Origin: Cavia porcellus
Taxonomy: Eukaryota > Chordata > Mammalia > Rodentia > Caviidae
Assembly (NCBI RefSeq): GCF_034190915.1
Contig: NW_026947490.1
Location: forward strand, 63,291,494-63,355,493
Direction: 5' to 3'
DNA: 64,000 nt
This document shows, piece by piece, positions 1 through 11,469 of the stretch (position 1 is the stretch's first letter; each line of letters opens with the position of its first letter). The position numbers and the translations under genes are program-made. The notes under the pieces are model-generated. The model did not search any database, was not told the DNA's origin, and was given only the letters and a program-made list of their open reading frames with translations.

Positions 1-2168
1 GGTGCATAGTAATACAGTGCACACCACAGCAGCTTGACTGATCCAGAGGGGTGGACCCAATATATGCTGTCTCTGTCTGCAACTCACTAGCACATGAAAG
101 TGGGAAGGGTCATCTAGCCAGTGCATTTCAGAAGAACTGTAACCAACAAAGAAAGAAACTGGGGACTCCTGGGAGAAGCAAAAAAGATGGGAAGAGGAAG
201 TAACAACAAAAAGTCCCCAGGTCCCAACCCTGAGAACATTGACCCAGGACAGGTAAATACAAAGGAGAATGAGAAGAGCAAACATGCAACATCAGACATG
301 GTGCCAGTGGACATAAAGAGATATATTTGGGACCTCATAGATGACTTCAAAAGTGAATTATTTAGCCAAGCAAAGCAAGATATAAGAAGATTAATAAGAG
401 ATACTAAGTACCCCTCAAGCAGACACAGACAGAAAAAAGGAGGAACTCAAACAAAGGAGAGAACAATTTGATGAAGAATATAAAAAAATATATAGAATAC
501 ATGAAGCAGATTCAAAGAGATTACCAGGAAATTAAAAACTCTATGGAAAGATGGAAAATCAGCTTGAAAGAAACTAAGGATAGATTATCCAAGCTGGAGG
601 ACAATTTTGCAATATGGAATTATGAAAGGGAAAACTTCAAAAATAACAAGGAAACACGCAGTAACAATACAAAGGCTAGAAGATGACAAGAGGATCTATA
701 ATTTGAGAATAAAGAATGTGAATGAAGAAGCAGGGGTATAAACAAAGGAACTACAAAGACTATTCACAGAAATAATCAAGGAAAACTTCCCAAACAAAGG
801 AAAAGGAAATGATATTCTGATGTATGAGGCATGCAGAACTCCAGCCACCTACAACCAAAACAGAGCTACATCCAGGAATATAATAATCAAGATCCCAGAA
901 ATTCAATATAAGAGCAGAATATTAAAAGCTGTTAGAGACAAGAAACAGATAATCTATAGAAGAAGGTCCATCAGAATAAGGGCAGACTTCTTGACACAAT
1001 CCATCAAGTCAAGAAGAGCCTGGAGCGAAATATTCCAAGCCCTGAAAGAAAATAACCTCCATCCCAGATTGATATACCCTGATAAACTGTCTCTAGAAAT
1101 TAATGGAGAAACAAAATGCTTCCAAGACAAAGAGAAACTTGGGAAATTCGCAACTCCAATCCAGCTCTACAGAGAATACTGCAGGACATTCTAGAGAGAG
1201 AAAAAAGTACTAGGATTCCAGGAACAGTGGCAGAGAGGCCTCAATGTATGGAGCAGAAAACAGAATGAAAATAAGCAGACAACTGGTGGCAAAAAAAGAG
1301 CATAACAGAAATGAGGCAGAGAAGATTGTATTCAAAACTGATATGATAGTATCAAGTCTGAGAGTATAGGCAACTACACTGAAGATGACAAGACTCCACG
1401 ATACACATTCTGGTTTGATAACTGCCGGTTTTTTAAGCTCTATACTATATACAAAGTGGTGTTTTTATTAATACTGTTATGTACTGATATATTCAATTAT
1501 ACTATGTGTGATGGTATAGCCAATTCTATTGGAGATAACAAGAGACAACACAGGAACCATGGTAGAACTCTTTGCACAATGGTCTTATATATTTTTTTCA
1601 TTTCATGCATTTATAGGAATATGTTTTGTTTTGTCTTGCTTTGTTTTGTTTCTCCCTCTAATATAAAAAAGATAGAAATACATGTTAAGACTCATGGATG
1701 TGTAGAATCTATAAACAGTTTATGAGAACTGATCTCATATAATGAAATGAACAGATACTTTGAAGAAAAAGAGACACTAAAATACCCAGTGCTGATCCTG
1801 GAGTATCATAATGTGAAACCCCACAATAGTATTATTCTATGTTCAGAGTGATATTAGCCTGCTTGGGTTTGTTCAATCTCAACATAATTGAAGATATGGA
1901 TAACTGCATGTATGTTTAAGTGTATAGAATTGATAACCATATTTCTAAGTTTTTGTTGGATAGTTGAACAGAACTGGTTGCTATCTCACTGTTTGAACCC
2001 CCAGTTTATATGTTTCACTTTAGTATCTTGAATAACTATTTGTAAGAAGACAATCTGTAATCATCAACTAGTGATTTCTGTTTATTTTTTTCTCTGAATG
2101 TATATATTATTTTTAACTATTTTCTGTTTTGTTTAGTCTTTCTTTAAATAAAATTTTAAAAAATAAGA
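1..2168 (+). mobile_element. ORF1-only LINE (HAL1-like), copy 1, 5' end outside the window
   Basis: An ORF1-like reading frame starts near 187 (MGRGSNNKKSPG). It continues with breaks through a coiled-coil part (about 470-690) to the L1 ORF1 RNA-binding C-terminal domain at 820-1194, with IPEIQYKSRILKAVR and HPRLIYPDKLSLEINGE. After ORF1 there are about 970 bp of AT-rich, TTTTGTTTTG-bearing sequence ending at a TTAAATAAAATTTTAAAAAA tail. No endonuclease or reverse transcriptase domain is present, as in the known half-LINE HAL1. A second copy lies at 31590-34140. Confidence 0.7.
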
Positions 2169-2179
2169 AAAATATATGA

Positions 2180-2645
2180 TCACCCTCTCTTCTCTTTCCT
2201 CTCAGCTGTTCATCTCTGCGATGACTGCTTTTACACAGGTTAACAATACGCGGGCCCCAGGCCTATATGCTGTTCTTTCCCATATAGAGCTGTGCTCTAC
2301 CCCAGCAGTGGGTCTTATCCTTCAGCACCTACTCAATAATTTTCTTCCCATAAGTTGGGTTCTTGTGTCTATTATTTTGCCACACTCTAGTACATCATTC
2401 CCATCAACATGCATCTCCCATCCTAGTTCTCCTGTGACTCATTCAAAATCCCATTCCAACAAAATGTTTATCCTGTTCCTCTGTTCTCTGCTCCCCCAGT
2501 TTTTCAGTCACTCCCACCAGGCCTTCATCTCACCTCACCTCCAAATTCTATCAAGGTCTTCAATGGCCTCTATATCACCAAATTCAAATATGAAGTCTAT
2601 CTCCACTCTCAGCAGCACAGAAGAATGTTTAAAACACCAAATCCA
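2180..2645 (+). repeat. Pyrimidine-rich sequence, possible L2/L3-type LINE remnant
   Basis: This C/T-rich sequence is open for 169 codons, but its composition and lack of any domain argue against coding. It resembles the 3' regions of old CR1/L2-type LINEs. The identification is weak. Confidence 0.25.
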
Positions 2646-2647
2646 CA

Positions 2648-2870
2648 GGATGACACAGGCTCTGGAGCCAGATTGCTGGTCTTAAACCAGCTGTGAACAT
2701 GAGGGAATGTGGTTTCCAGTGCCTAGGTTTCATTTTTGAAAAGAGGTTGACAATACTATTCTAATGTTACGGGGTTTGGGAAGAATTCTGATTATGTAAA
2801 GCACTCTGAAGAACCATCAGCATTCAGGCAGTGTTGGCTATGATTACTGCTGTTACCTTCTTGAAATGAT
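2648..2870 (+). repeat. MIR SINE
   Basis: It begins GGCTCTGGAGCCAGATTGC, the MIR 5' motif. It continues with the core-like part and the AAAGCACT and GGCTATGATTACTGCTGTTA 3' section, degenerate as expected for this ancient family. Confidence 0.7.
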
Positions 2871-3711
2871 TTTTTGCTGCTGACTTTTAGGGTAACATGG
2901 ACTTCTGAGTTTTCTAGCAACTCCTTCTCAGTCATCTTTTCCTAGTGTAGAAAGAGTGAAAGGTCAGAGGATTTTTTAGGGCTTTCTTCTCACTAGATAG
3001 CTGTATCCTCCCTCAGGGTCCTCCTATGTATCCATTTCCGTCACTGGTTTGGTCTCTTCTATGGGCTGTTGATCCTCAAATTACCCATTTGCAGCTTTCT
3101 CCTCTCCCGAGACAAGACTCTTGTACTCAGATCACTACTCGGTCTGGGGCTTAGATACTCCTCTTTTTTTAACAACTGAAAGGAGTTTATTTCAGTGTAT
3201 ACCTTCTAGAGATTTCTGTTCCAAAGCAGAAAACAGCGTGGCAGAAGGGCACAGCAGAGAAAAAGCTACCCGAATTATGGTGGCCAAAAAGGAGAGGGGC
3301 GGAGCCAGAAAGCAGATACACCATCCCAAGCCAGGCTCCCAGTAACCCTCCTCCTCCAATCAGACCCTGTCTCCTTACAGCAAATCAGCCAGAGCCCTCG
3401 GATGCAATAACCTGCCAAAAGCCCTGCCTGTTAGCACAGAAGGCCTTGGAGAGACATGATTGAACCAAACCACAACAATACCCAGTAAACAAATCAAATT
3501 TAGTAACTGCAAGTCATTGTCCTTCTGAAATCCGTTTCTGTCTCTGTACTTCCCCTTGTATAATGGAATACCTTTACACAGACTAACACTTTCCTTTTAT
3601 AAGAATATAAAGTCCTATAAAGTCTGACACTAAACCTCAGGACTCACCCTTTCACTCTTCTCCACATCTTCTGCCAATTAGCAACTCTTACTGCATGCAC
3701 TTCAGAATACA

Positions 3712-3798
3712 GTCATGTATTGCTTAACGATAGGGCTACATCCTAAGAATGTTGTGCAAACATTTACTGCCCTTCCATGGCAAAGTTGGTGAATTATC
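3712..3798 (+). repeat. Fragment of an old mammalian DNA-transposon-like repeat
   Basis: CAGTCATGTATTGCTTAACG followed by a GTTGTGCAAACAT segment resembles a widespread non-autonomous DNA transposon family. I cannot name the subfamily with confidence. It is cut at 3799 by a B1 insertion. Confidence 0.3.
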
Positions 3799-3812
3799 TG
3801 CCTAACAATTCT

Positions 3813-3985
3813 TTTTTTTTTTTTTTTTTTTTTTTTTTGTCTTTTTGAGACAGGGTCTCGCTATGCAGTTCAGGCTGGCCTTGAGCTCACTTTGTAGCCC
3901 AGGCTGGTCTCAATCTCACAATGATCCTCCCACCTAAGCCTCCCGAGTGCTGGGATTGCAGGAATGAGCCACCACGGCCGGCTTA
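3813..3985 (-). mobile_element. B1 SINE, full length, with target-site duplication
   Basis: This minus-strand B1 has a poly(T) stretch (its A tail), both halves of the rodent internal duplication, and a 5' end at GCCGGC. The 14-base duplication TGCCTAACAATTCT at 3799-3812 and 3986-3999 flanks it, so the insertion boundaries are exact. Confidence 0.93.
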
Positions 3986-4024
3986 TGCCTAACAATTCTA
4001 CACTTCCTTCTTTTATAGAACTGT

Positions 4025-4320
4025 TAGACTTCTGTGAATAGCCAGGTGCCTAACAGATTGCATTTTCTAGCTGTCTATATAATTAGATGTGGCCAGATCT
4101 ACTCCAGACCGTGAAATAAATAGTAACATAAGTACTGTGTTATAAGAGGCCTCCTAAGGGTCCTAGACCAGTAGGGAAGTACGCCCTTTCGTCTCTCTCT
4201 CCGCTCCTTGAAATATGGGTATAAAACAGCCTGAGTACAGTCTGAACCATGAGGTAGTGTTGGGGTGGAAGCACGAAGATGGGAACGGCCAATGGAGCCA
4301 CTATCGACAGTCTAGAAAAA
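4025..4320 (+). repeat. Old interspersed repeat fragment, unclassified
   Basis: The run includes motifs such as TGTGGCCAGATCTACTCC and GAACCATGAGGTAGTGTT that I associate with mammalian-wide repeats. It ends at the border of the 87-bp inverted repeat arm. Family not determined. Confidence 0.3.
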
Positions 4321-4325
4321 TCATT

Positions 4326-4412
4326 TCTGGAATTTTCCTACATAAACCTTGCAAGTTTCAAAGGCCATTGTCTTGACACTGTTAGATACAATGTAAGCTA
4401 TTCCTAAATCAG
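4326..4412 (+). repeat. Left arm of a perfect 87-bp inverted repeat
   Basis: This 87-bp sequence is the exact reverse complement of 5601-5687; I found no mismatch. The arms are separated by about 1.19 kb. The sequence is not a SINE or LINE that I recognise. Confidence 0.92.
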
Positions 4413-4589
4413 AAAATTCCTCTTAAAAGCTTACCGCTGGCTTCCTAAGATTCTAAGAGAAGTCCACCGGCATCTACCAGGTCCTGTGTGGTCTGAATCT
4501 CACTTTCTGGGCTCCTTACCTGCAGCCCGTATCTGCGCTCACTCGGCTGATATGCTGCCTCTTCACGCTAGTTACACCCTCAGTAACAA

Positions 4590-4888
4590 GTCCTCTTCTC
4601 ACATGTATTCAAGGATCTTTCCTGTGTCTAAGGTCTCAATGTGAATGCCACTTGCTCAGTGACTTAAGCCCAACTATACTTTCTATCCTCTTACTATAAT
4701 TATTTTCTTCCTAACCCTGTTATTTCAAACTCATGTAATTTATTTGTTCACCCTGTTTCTTACTCTATTTAAACTACATGAAGGCACTGGTTCAGATTTA
4801 TTCACCACTCTATTCCTAGGACTTACAACAGCGTTTGGCAAATAGGAAGTAAGAAATAAATTTGTGCTGAATAAATCAATGAGTTATG
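4590..4888 (+). repeat. L2 LINE 3' end
   Basis: The 3' part has the L2 signature order: ACTACATGAAGGCA, a CTCTATTCCTAGGACTTACA segment, a GCAAATAGGAAG segment, then AATAAATTTGTGCTGAATAA. It is old and degenerate. Confidence 0.6.
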
Positions 4889-4959
4889 GACTTTCAACTC
4901 AGGAGGGAAATGGTTTACTTAATAAACTGTGTTGACATGATTTGTTATCAGCCCAGAAG

Positions 4960-5128
4960 GAAATAATCATAACTCTGGGGGGCTAAGGCAGGATTACAAG
5001 TCTGAGCCCAGCTTAGGCAACTGAGCAACTTAATGAGACGATGACTCAAAATTTTGAGAAAGGGGATTGCAGAATATAGCTCAGTGTGGAGACCATGTTC
5101 AATCTCCAGTGAAACACACACGTATGTA
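4960..5128 (+). mobile_element. Old B1-ID dimer SINE
   Basis: A B1-type left half (GGCTAAGGCAGGATTACAAG, then AACTTAATGAGACGATGACT) is joined to an ID-type right half (GGGGATTGCAGAATATAGCT, ending in ATCTCCAGTGAAAC). This order matches the B1-dID type of dimer known in squirrel-related rodents. Both halves are degraded. Confidence 0.6.
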
Positions 5129-5160
5129 GACACAGACACGCGCGCGTGTGCATACACACT
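5118..5160. repeat. CA/CG-rich simple repeat
   Basis: Degenerate CACACA/GACACAGA tract with a CGCGCGCGTGTG core. Confidence 0.7.
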
Positions 5161-5600
5161 GAGCAAGGGAGAAACCTTATAAAACATCATAAACACAACC
5201 TCCAAATGGATCCATGCCATGAAAGATAAAAGACAGAAACAAGCAATAACAAAACCAAGCAGCAACAGGTGAAAATGTTTAAGAATATTTACATAAGGTG
5301 CTACCTTAACTAAAAGGAACATGCAGAAACCCTATCATGAAATGAGCTATGTAAAAGTGAAATAATTTTTTAAAATGAACTATTCTGACTTAGAAGGACA
5401 CACCAAGTACAAGTTGGTTCTTATGGTCTCCTAAGAATGTTAAAAATTACTAAAGGGACTGAAGAACAAATCATGGTAGCAAAGTCAGTGAAGAAAATCA
5501 CACTGAGCTGTTTCCACAGACTTCTACAAAGTAGAGATAAGAGAGCAAAAAGGAAGTGTGGATGACATAGGTGGAGGCTGCCAACATGGGCAAAGCCAGC

Positions 5601-5687
5601 CTGATTTAGGAATAGCTTACATTGTATCTAACAGTGTCAAGACAATGGCCTTTGAAACTTGCAAGGTTTATGTAGGAAAATTCCAGA
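5601..5687 (-). repeat. Right arm of a perfect 87-bp inverted repeat
   Basis: Exact reverse complement of 4326-4412. The flanks on both outer sides and both inner sides are unrelated, so the duplicated unit has sharp ends. Confidence 0.92.
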
Positions 5688-5689
5688 TG

Positions 5690-7125
5690 ACTGTGGTCAT
5701 CAGGCATAGCCACAGTGGGAGGAAAACCGGGGACCCAACAACATACAGAACTTTTTGATAACAGGCATGGTCTGTATGTTTCTACATATCCATCCAAATG
5801 TCTTAAAATGGCAGTATCTTAGGTAAAATGTAACGATTTTTTAAATTAGGAACTTATCCTACACAGACACATAACCTATACACATGGTTACTCATTGTAG
5901 TTCTATTTATAGTTGAAAATAATGGAAACATTCACAGCTGGTTGAGTAAACTAATTCATAGTTTGTTGTGCACTGCAGTTTGTACAATCATAGTAAAGAA
6001 AACTCTATAATTTTATGAAGTGACTTTTCAGGTTACATTAAGTATACAGATACTTTTTGTGCAAGATGGGGGGATGCACTTTTGAAAAAGAAAAGATGAC
6101 ACAGGAAGAATTAGAAGTGTGTACCAATGATTGCACCTGTGGAGGTCAGAGAAAGGTGGGCACATGGCCTCTCAGACACAGCTTTTCATATGCACTGACT
6201 TTTGAGCTGTATTATTGGTTCATTATTAATTCAAAAGATTGTATGAAACCCTGATTAAAAACTAAAACTAGCCATAAAGTTAGTGCTGAAGTGCTGCATC
6301 AAGAAAAGAGACTAAAACCACAAAGAGAATTTATTCAAGTAATGTGAACACCTGACTGCACATCCATAGTGAGGTCAGAACTAAGGACACAGATAATAAC
6401 TACAGGTAATAACTAAGGACAAGGAAAACATAAGCAAAGTTTTACATATTTTTAGAGTATTGGTATAATTCTGAAAACTTTCAAAGATTCCTTCGTGATT
6501 TAAACATGTTACTGTTAAAAGTGAACCATGCAAGAATGTGAACAGCTGTATTTATAAACACACATGGTTATAGTCTCTACCAGGTATAAGACTTCCCAGG
6601 GTTGTTTTAGAGAACTTTGGTTGTTGTGTTACATAGTAGTGTGACACCTAGGAATATCTAACGAGCTTCAGATTCCTAATGAAGAAAATACGGACAAAGG
6701 AACAGGTATCTACAAAGGACACAAGTCCTGTGATCAGGGGCCAGTGTGGTTTTGTTCTGGGTGTGGACTCAGTGCGCTGATCCGTGGGATCCCACTGCAC
6801 CAGGCCTCTGCCCGGGCAGGAAGTTGTGGTGCTCTCCTCGTGCATGTCATCTGCATTCACCTACTCACCATTCTTTCCAGCTCACTTTCCAGGATGTGGT
6901 ACCCAACGAGCCAAAAAAGACCTTTCTGACATTTTAAAAATGCATAAACTGCTTGCAAAAGAAACAATACCCTCACAAAAATAATGCTAAACAATGTGAT
7001 TTTAACAGAAAAATTTTGAATCCAGTAAAAAAAAAAATCGGGTTTCACCTCAGTGAATTTTAGAAACGGACTTGAGACTAGAAGAGCTAAGATAAATCAC
7101 CAAAATATGCTAATGCATTAATGAT
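5690..7125. other. Unannotated AT-rich intergenic sequence
   Basis: I see no gene, SINE or clear LINE here. Short open frames at 6057-6254 and 6648-6984 have no recognisable domain. A slightly GC-richer stretch at 6720-6900 is unexplained. Confidence 0.5.
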
Positions 7126-7127
7126 TA

Positions 7128-7345
7128 TCTTAGACACTGTCTTTTCCTAACACATTTAATACAACCACCCTACAATATTAAGGAGACTATTGCTGCCTTG
7201 TCTTCACTATGAAGAAATTGAAGCCCAAATGTCGCAAGATTAAGCTACTGGTCCAAGATGATAAAATAGTAAATGTGCCTGGAATATGATCCCAGTCTGA
7301 TTCTAAAAAGCCACACTTAAACCACTATGTTATACTGACTTCTAT
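7128..7345 (+). repeat. MIR SINE
   Basis: The order of motifs fits MIR in the reverse orientation of its usual text: GACACTGTC, AACACATTTAATACAACCAC, ATGAAGAAATTGAAGCCCAA, CCAAGATGATAAAATAGTAA, and GATCCCAGTCTGATTC. Strand by family convention is uncertain. Confidence 0.65.
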
Positions 7346-7349
7346 AATG

Positions 7350-8490
7350 TGCAAGAGCCAGCTGTCCATTTTTAAAAGTTACATATTCTAGTTCAGAGAG
7401 ACTCCATCACAACTCTGTGAATCTAGCCATAAAGTTAGAGCAGAAACACAACAGGTCAAGTCCACTCCCGCATAAGAAAGCCAGAAAGTTCTACCTGCTA
7501 AGGAAAGTGTGGCCTCTGAAAACCCAAAAGAGCTGTTCTTGAGGTGGCTGAGAGCTGTGGCCCTGCTGCCACAAGCTGCAGGCTTGGGAGCAGGTGGTCC
7601 ACAGGAGGGTCTTCCAAAGGACGGGCAGAGAACAGACAAAATAAGTGGGCAAAACAACCTGCAACTTCCTTTATATAAACACACTTTAAAAACAAGTTAT
7701 GCTTTTCTATTTTACATAGCAGATAAAGCTACCTTACTTTAAGCCAAAAAAATCAAAGAAATTGGTGAGGTGGGTCAAAAGACCTAGAAAAGTCATCAGC
7801 TTTTATCAGTGAAAACTTTACTGGTTCGGAAGTGAGAAAGCCCATATTCTATTCAAAATGATAGACACATCTGAACATTTTAATAAAGGCATAGGACCTA
7901 TGTGAGGAAAATTATGATTTAAAAAGAATTTGAGTGCTACTCCATGTATACTAATGAAGGGTTGCTGTTACCAGTTTTTGTACTGAACGGAGAAATGTGA
8001 TTTCAGTTTGAACATCAACTTTCAAAACGGATCTAAAATGATTGCTTTTCTGTTTAAAATGTTTCAGTGCACACTATCTCAAATAGAGACTAGTAAGTGA
8101 CTGGGTAAAGATTGTCAGTGAGCACAACTAGCATTCCTATTTTAGATAAAACTCTTTTGTGTGAGCTTATTTTTTAAAGGATACACCAAAAGGAAAATTG
8201 GGCAAAGACAAAACAGTGTTTAGGGGTTTACAGGTTTTGTTTTGTTTGGGAGGGTGGAGACGGGGCTGAGCCCGGGATGAGATGTGGCCTTTTTATGAGA
8301 AAAACTTGCGACAGAGTCTAAGTCACAAAGTTGCCCAAGCTGTCACAAAAACAAAACAATCACCAAAAAATGCAAAAGCACTTGCCCTGCAAGCCCCCAA
8401 AACATTATAAAGACACAATCAGGAACATTTTTGCTTTACCAGGCTTCTGAGACAGTCTGACAGTGAAACCTGTAGAGTATTCTAAGAATA
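7350..8490. other. Unannotated intergenic sequence
   Basis: No recognisable gene or repeat. Short overlapping frames at 7388-7742 on both strands lack domains and are treated as chance. Confidence 0.5.
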
Positions 8491-8496
8491 TTTTCT

Positions 8497-8605
8497 GAGC
8501 CCAGTATGGTGGCACACACTTGTGACCCTAGCACTGCAAAGGCTGAGACAGAAGGGTCACTTCAGGTTTGAGAGCAGCTCAAGTAACTAATATTACACAC
8601 AAAAA
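8497..8605 (+). mobile_element. B1 SINE, old and incomplete
   Basis: GAGCCCAGTATGGTGGCACA begins a plus-strand B1, followed by CTAGCACTGCAAAGGCTGAG. It degrades after GAGAGCAGCTCAAG and ends with ACACACAAAAAAC. Confidence 0.75.
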
Positions 8606-8811
8606 ACTGTCAATGGGTATGAACAATCACTTCAAAAAAGGTAACCCCAAATGTATCATAAACTCTAAATATAACAAAAAGTTACACTTCACAAATTATT
8701 AAGTTAAATTAAAACAGGAAGGTCTCTTGAAGTTGGTAGAAAAATATAGGGAAAATGACATTCCAAGAGAAAATTAGAAGTGTTACAGACTTTTGGAAAG
8801 CTAATAGAAAA

Positions 8812-8947
8812 ATTTTTCTGTTTTTGTGAGTCGGCCTTACCACGTAGCTCAGGCTGGTCTTAAACTAAGTAGCTTAGGTCAGTCTTGAATTTGGGGTAAT
8901 CCTCCTACCTCCTACCTCAGCCTCCCAGGCAATGGCCACCAGCTCAA
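8812..8947 (-). mobile_element. B1 SINE, old
   Basis: Minus-strand B1 with GTAGCTCAGGCTGGTCTTAA and CTCAGCCTCCCAGGCAATGG. It retains the internal duplication but has many substitutions. Confidence 0.75.
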
Positions 8948-9127
8948 AATTTAAAAACACGTTTTCTTTGAGCCATGGATCCCACTCGTAGATATCAAGT
9001 TACAATGGAGATCTAACACATACAAGGACACTTACTATGGTACTATCTGCAATGACAAAAAATGGTAACAAGATAGTATCAGTTACTAGAAATGGCAAAT
9101 AAACTATGGTATACTCATATAATGGAA

Positions 9128-9217
9128 TTTTTTTATTTTTTTTGGTACCAGTGATTGAACTCATGATCTTATACTTGCCAGGCAGGCACTTGTCCTGCTA
9201 AGCTAAACCCCGGGCCC
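9128..9217 (-). mobile_element. ID-type SINE
   Basis: Reverse-strand ID with GGTACCAGTGATTGAACTCA, CTTGCCAGGCAGGCACTTG and the 5' end at GGGCCC. It is flanked by imperfect duplicates CATATAATGGAAT and CATATCATGGAAT. Confidence 0.88.
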
Positions 9218-10080
9218 ATATCATGGAATATTAACAATATATTATAGAAAGAAATGTTACATGTATATAGTAAGTGTCTTTGGAGGGAGTTTCACAATTT
9301 ATTATTAGGCAAAAAAAAAAAAGCAATATGCAGACAAATATGTATTACTTAATAAAATTTTAAAAATATGAAAATTCTAACTATACGTGAAATAAATATA
9401 TATCCATCTGGATCTACACACATATACTTAGAGGCTATGGAGAGAGAGGGTACAGGTGCCAGATTGTGAGACTGACATTTTAGGCAGGGGGGAGGACAGG
9501 AGCAACTGAATGAAAAAGAGATTTAAACAACTGAACACAAGACCCTAAAATTGAGGAGTCTTAAAGTAGCATATAGAGACTCACAAATTTCTATATATTC
9601 ATAAATATATGGAAGTAATCCTACTAAAATGTTAACGGAACACATATACTCACAAATGCTGTAGATTTAGCCCCTCCCCACTTCCAGGTTAAAATTGCCA
9701 GAACAAAATATGAACTTGTTGGTTTATATAAGTGAAGATCCAGATATGTGTGTCGCTTCGGTTCTCATTTGATCCAGGGGTTCCAGACTGCAGTGGGTTT
9801 TCCAGTTTAGACCTCCTCTTGCTTGGTACAACCTCAGGCTGATTTCTTTTTATTAGAAAAATTAGCTTCAGCAAGAAATCTTACTCTTCAAACATACCAT
9901 GTGCAAGGTGATTTTCTACACCCAACACATCCTCAGCAAACACCTGATCGTATCTCACTGGCACACTGCGTTAGCTGCCCTTCACTGACCACTTACTCTT
10001 GTGGAAGGAGACACTACTAGAGGCAACCTGGCCAATGCAGACTGCGGTGGGCAGAACAATGCCACCAGAGCACAGGCATG

Positions 10081-10109
10081 TTTTGCATCCCTTTTGCAGG
10101 GATGCAAAA
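10081..10109. repeat. Perfect 11-bp stem hairpin
   Basis: TTTTGCATCCC and GGGATGCAAAA are exact inverted copies separated by 7 nt. No T-run or other element explains it. Confidence 0.8.
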
Positions 10110-10814
10110 GGGACTATGAGAAGGCAACAAGGGTAGTGGGCTCCTGGTGACAGAAAGAAACAGAGGCTAACAGTTACCACAATGGAAATGAACAGGGATT
10201 AAAATACAAATGCCCAATAAGACATCACAAAGGCTCAATTTCACTGGTAGTTGAAATACAAATAAAACTAGAGTCTGCTGCTTATCAGGTTAAAAAAAAA
10301 AGAACCTATATACATGTGAAGTGGAAGGAGGCAAGCCAGAGCAGGCTCTCACTGCTGCTTTAAAGCACGTGCATTGAACAGCCTCAACCAAACGTCAGGT
10401 AAGCAAACGATGACATACACAGAAGTATTATTGGTTCTTAAGTACCACAGTAAGCTTACAACAAAAACACAATTTTAAAAACCACATCAAAGTTGACTAA
10501 CAGATACTCTCATCTAAAATGAAAAGACATAACTACTTATTTCAAGTTTTGAGTTAGTCTCATTCTATGTATTCTGTTCTCTCAATACTTCAGACAAAAC
10601 TCAGGGTGAAGGTGACAGCTGACTACTCATGGCAGAACTGGAGTTGAACCAACCAAGTGCCTTCAGGTAACTCAATGTTATTCTACTATCCAACTACAAA
10701 TGTGGATAAAAAGTTCTTACGGTTTTATTGGTGAAATGGACCACAATGACTAGAAGTGTAATGCTTTAATACTGAGAAACCCAGCTGTCCCACGTCACTT
10801 GTAAAATACTATAC

Positions 10815-10857
10815 ACAGACACACACAGACACACACAGACACACACACACACACATG
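10815..10857. repeat. (CA)n-type microsatellite
   Basis: CACAGACACACACAGACACA passing into a pure CA tract of about 18 bp. Confidence 0.95.
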
Positions 10858-10890
10858 CTGTGCTTTAAAACACTGGGGCTTTTTAAAGCA

Positions 10891-10978
10891 CCAGTGTTAA
10901 GAACGACTGTCCTGTAAGCACACTTGGTAGAGAACCAGTGTTAAGAACGACTGTCTTCTCTCACACATGGTAGAGAAT
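10891..10978. repeat. Two tandem copies of a 44-bp unit
   Basis: CCAGTGTTAAGAACGACTGT occurs at 10891 and again at 10935. Both copies end in a TGGTAGAGAA segment, so the period is 44 bp. The first copy is preceded by AACACTGG, the inverse of CCAGTGTT. Confidence 0.88.
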
Positions 10979-11469
10979 CATGTGTATTTCTTGAATATAC
11001 AAACTACAACCAGAAATGTCAATGAAGTATGAGCTTGTGAATGACATTAAAATATTTGAAGTAAGACAGGCTCCCCAGATTTTGATTTCAAGTAGACTGT
11101 TTTCAATCCAAAAGCAATTAGGGAGGTATGTTGCTGCAAGGCCCCTGTGGATCCTTTACTATGTCAGAGATTTTTATGCCTCTCTGAGAATTGAGAGAAG
11201 CATCTACTCCAAAAGACTTGCACAGTAGGTTCACATCAACAGGTGTTACCCTACTATCAATAAATCTGAAATACTCTTACACAGGAGAAAAGAGTGATAA
11301 AGAAATAGGGGAACTCTTGCTGTGTTGAAAGAAGCTAGTGCTAACTGTATTAAAGAGAAGAATTTGTGCTAGTACTGTTCAGATGATTACATGCAAACAT
11401 CATGTACTCTGAGTAACTGATCTGAAGATAACAATGTGCAATGCATATACCATTGTTACCCCCTAATTA

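Noticed and set aside
2176..2685. 169-codon open frame
   Set aside because: Pyrimidine-rich composition, no domain, and it runs into an MIR; treated as repeat-derived.
6265..7438. A 16-base match (CTAGCCATAAAGTTAG) near 6265 and near 7423
   Set aside because: Too short, with unrelated flanks; likely chance or remnants of an old repeat.
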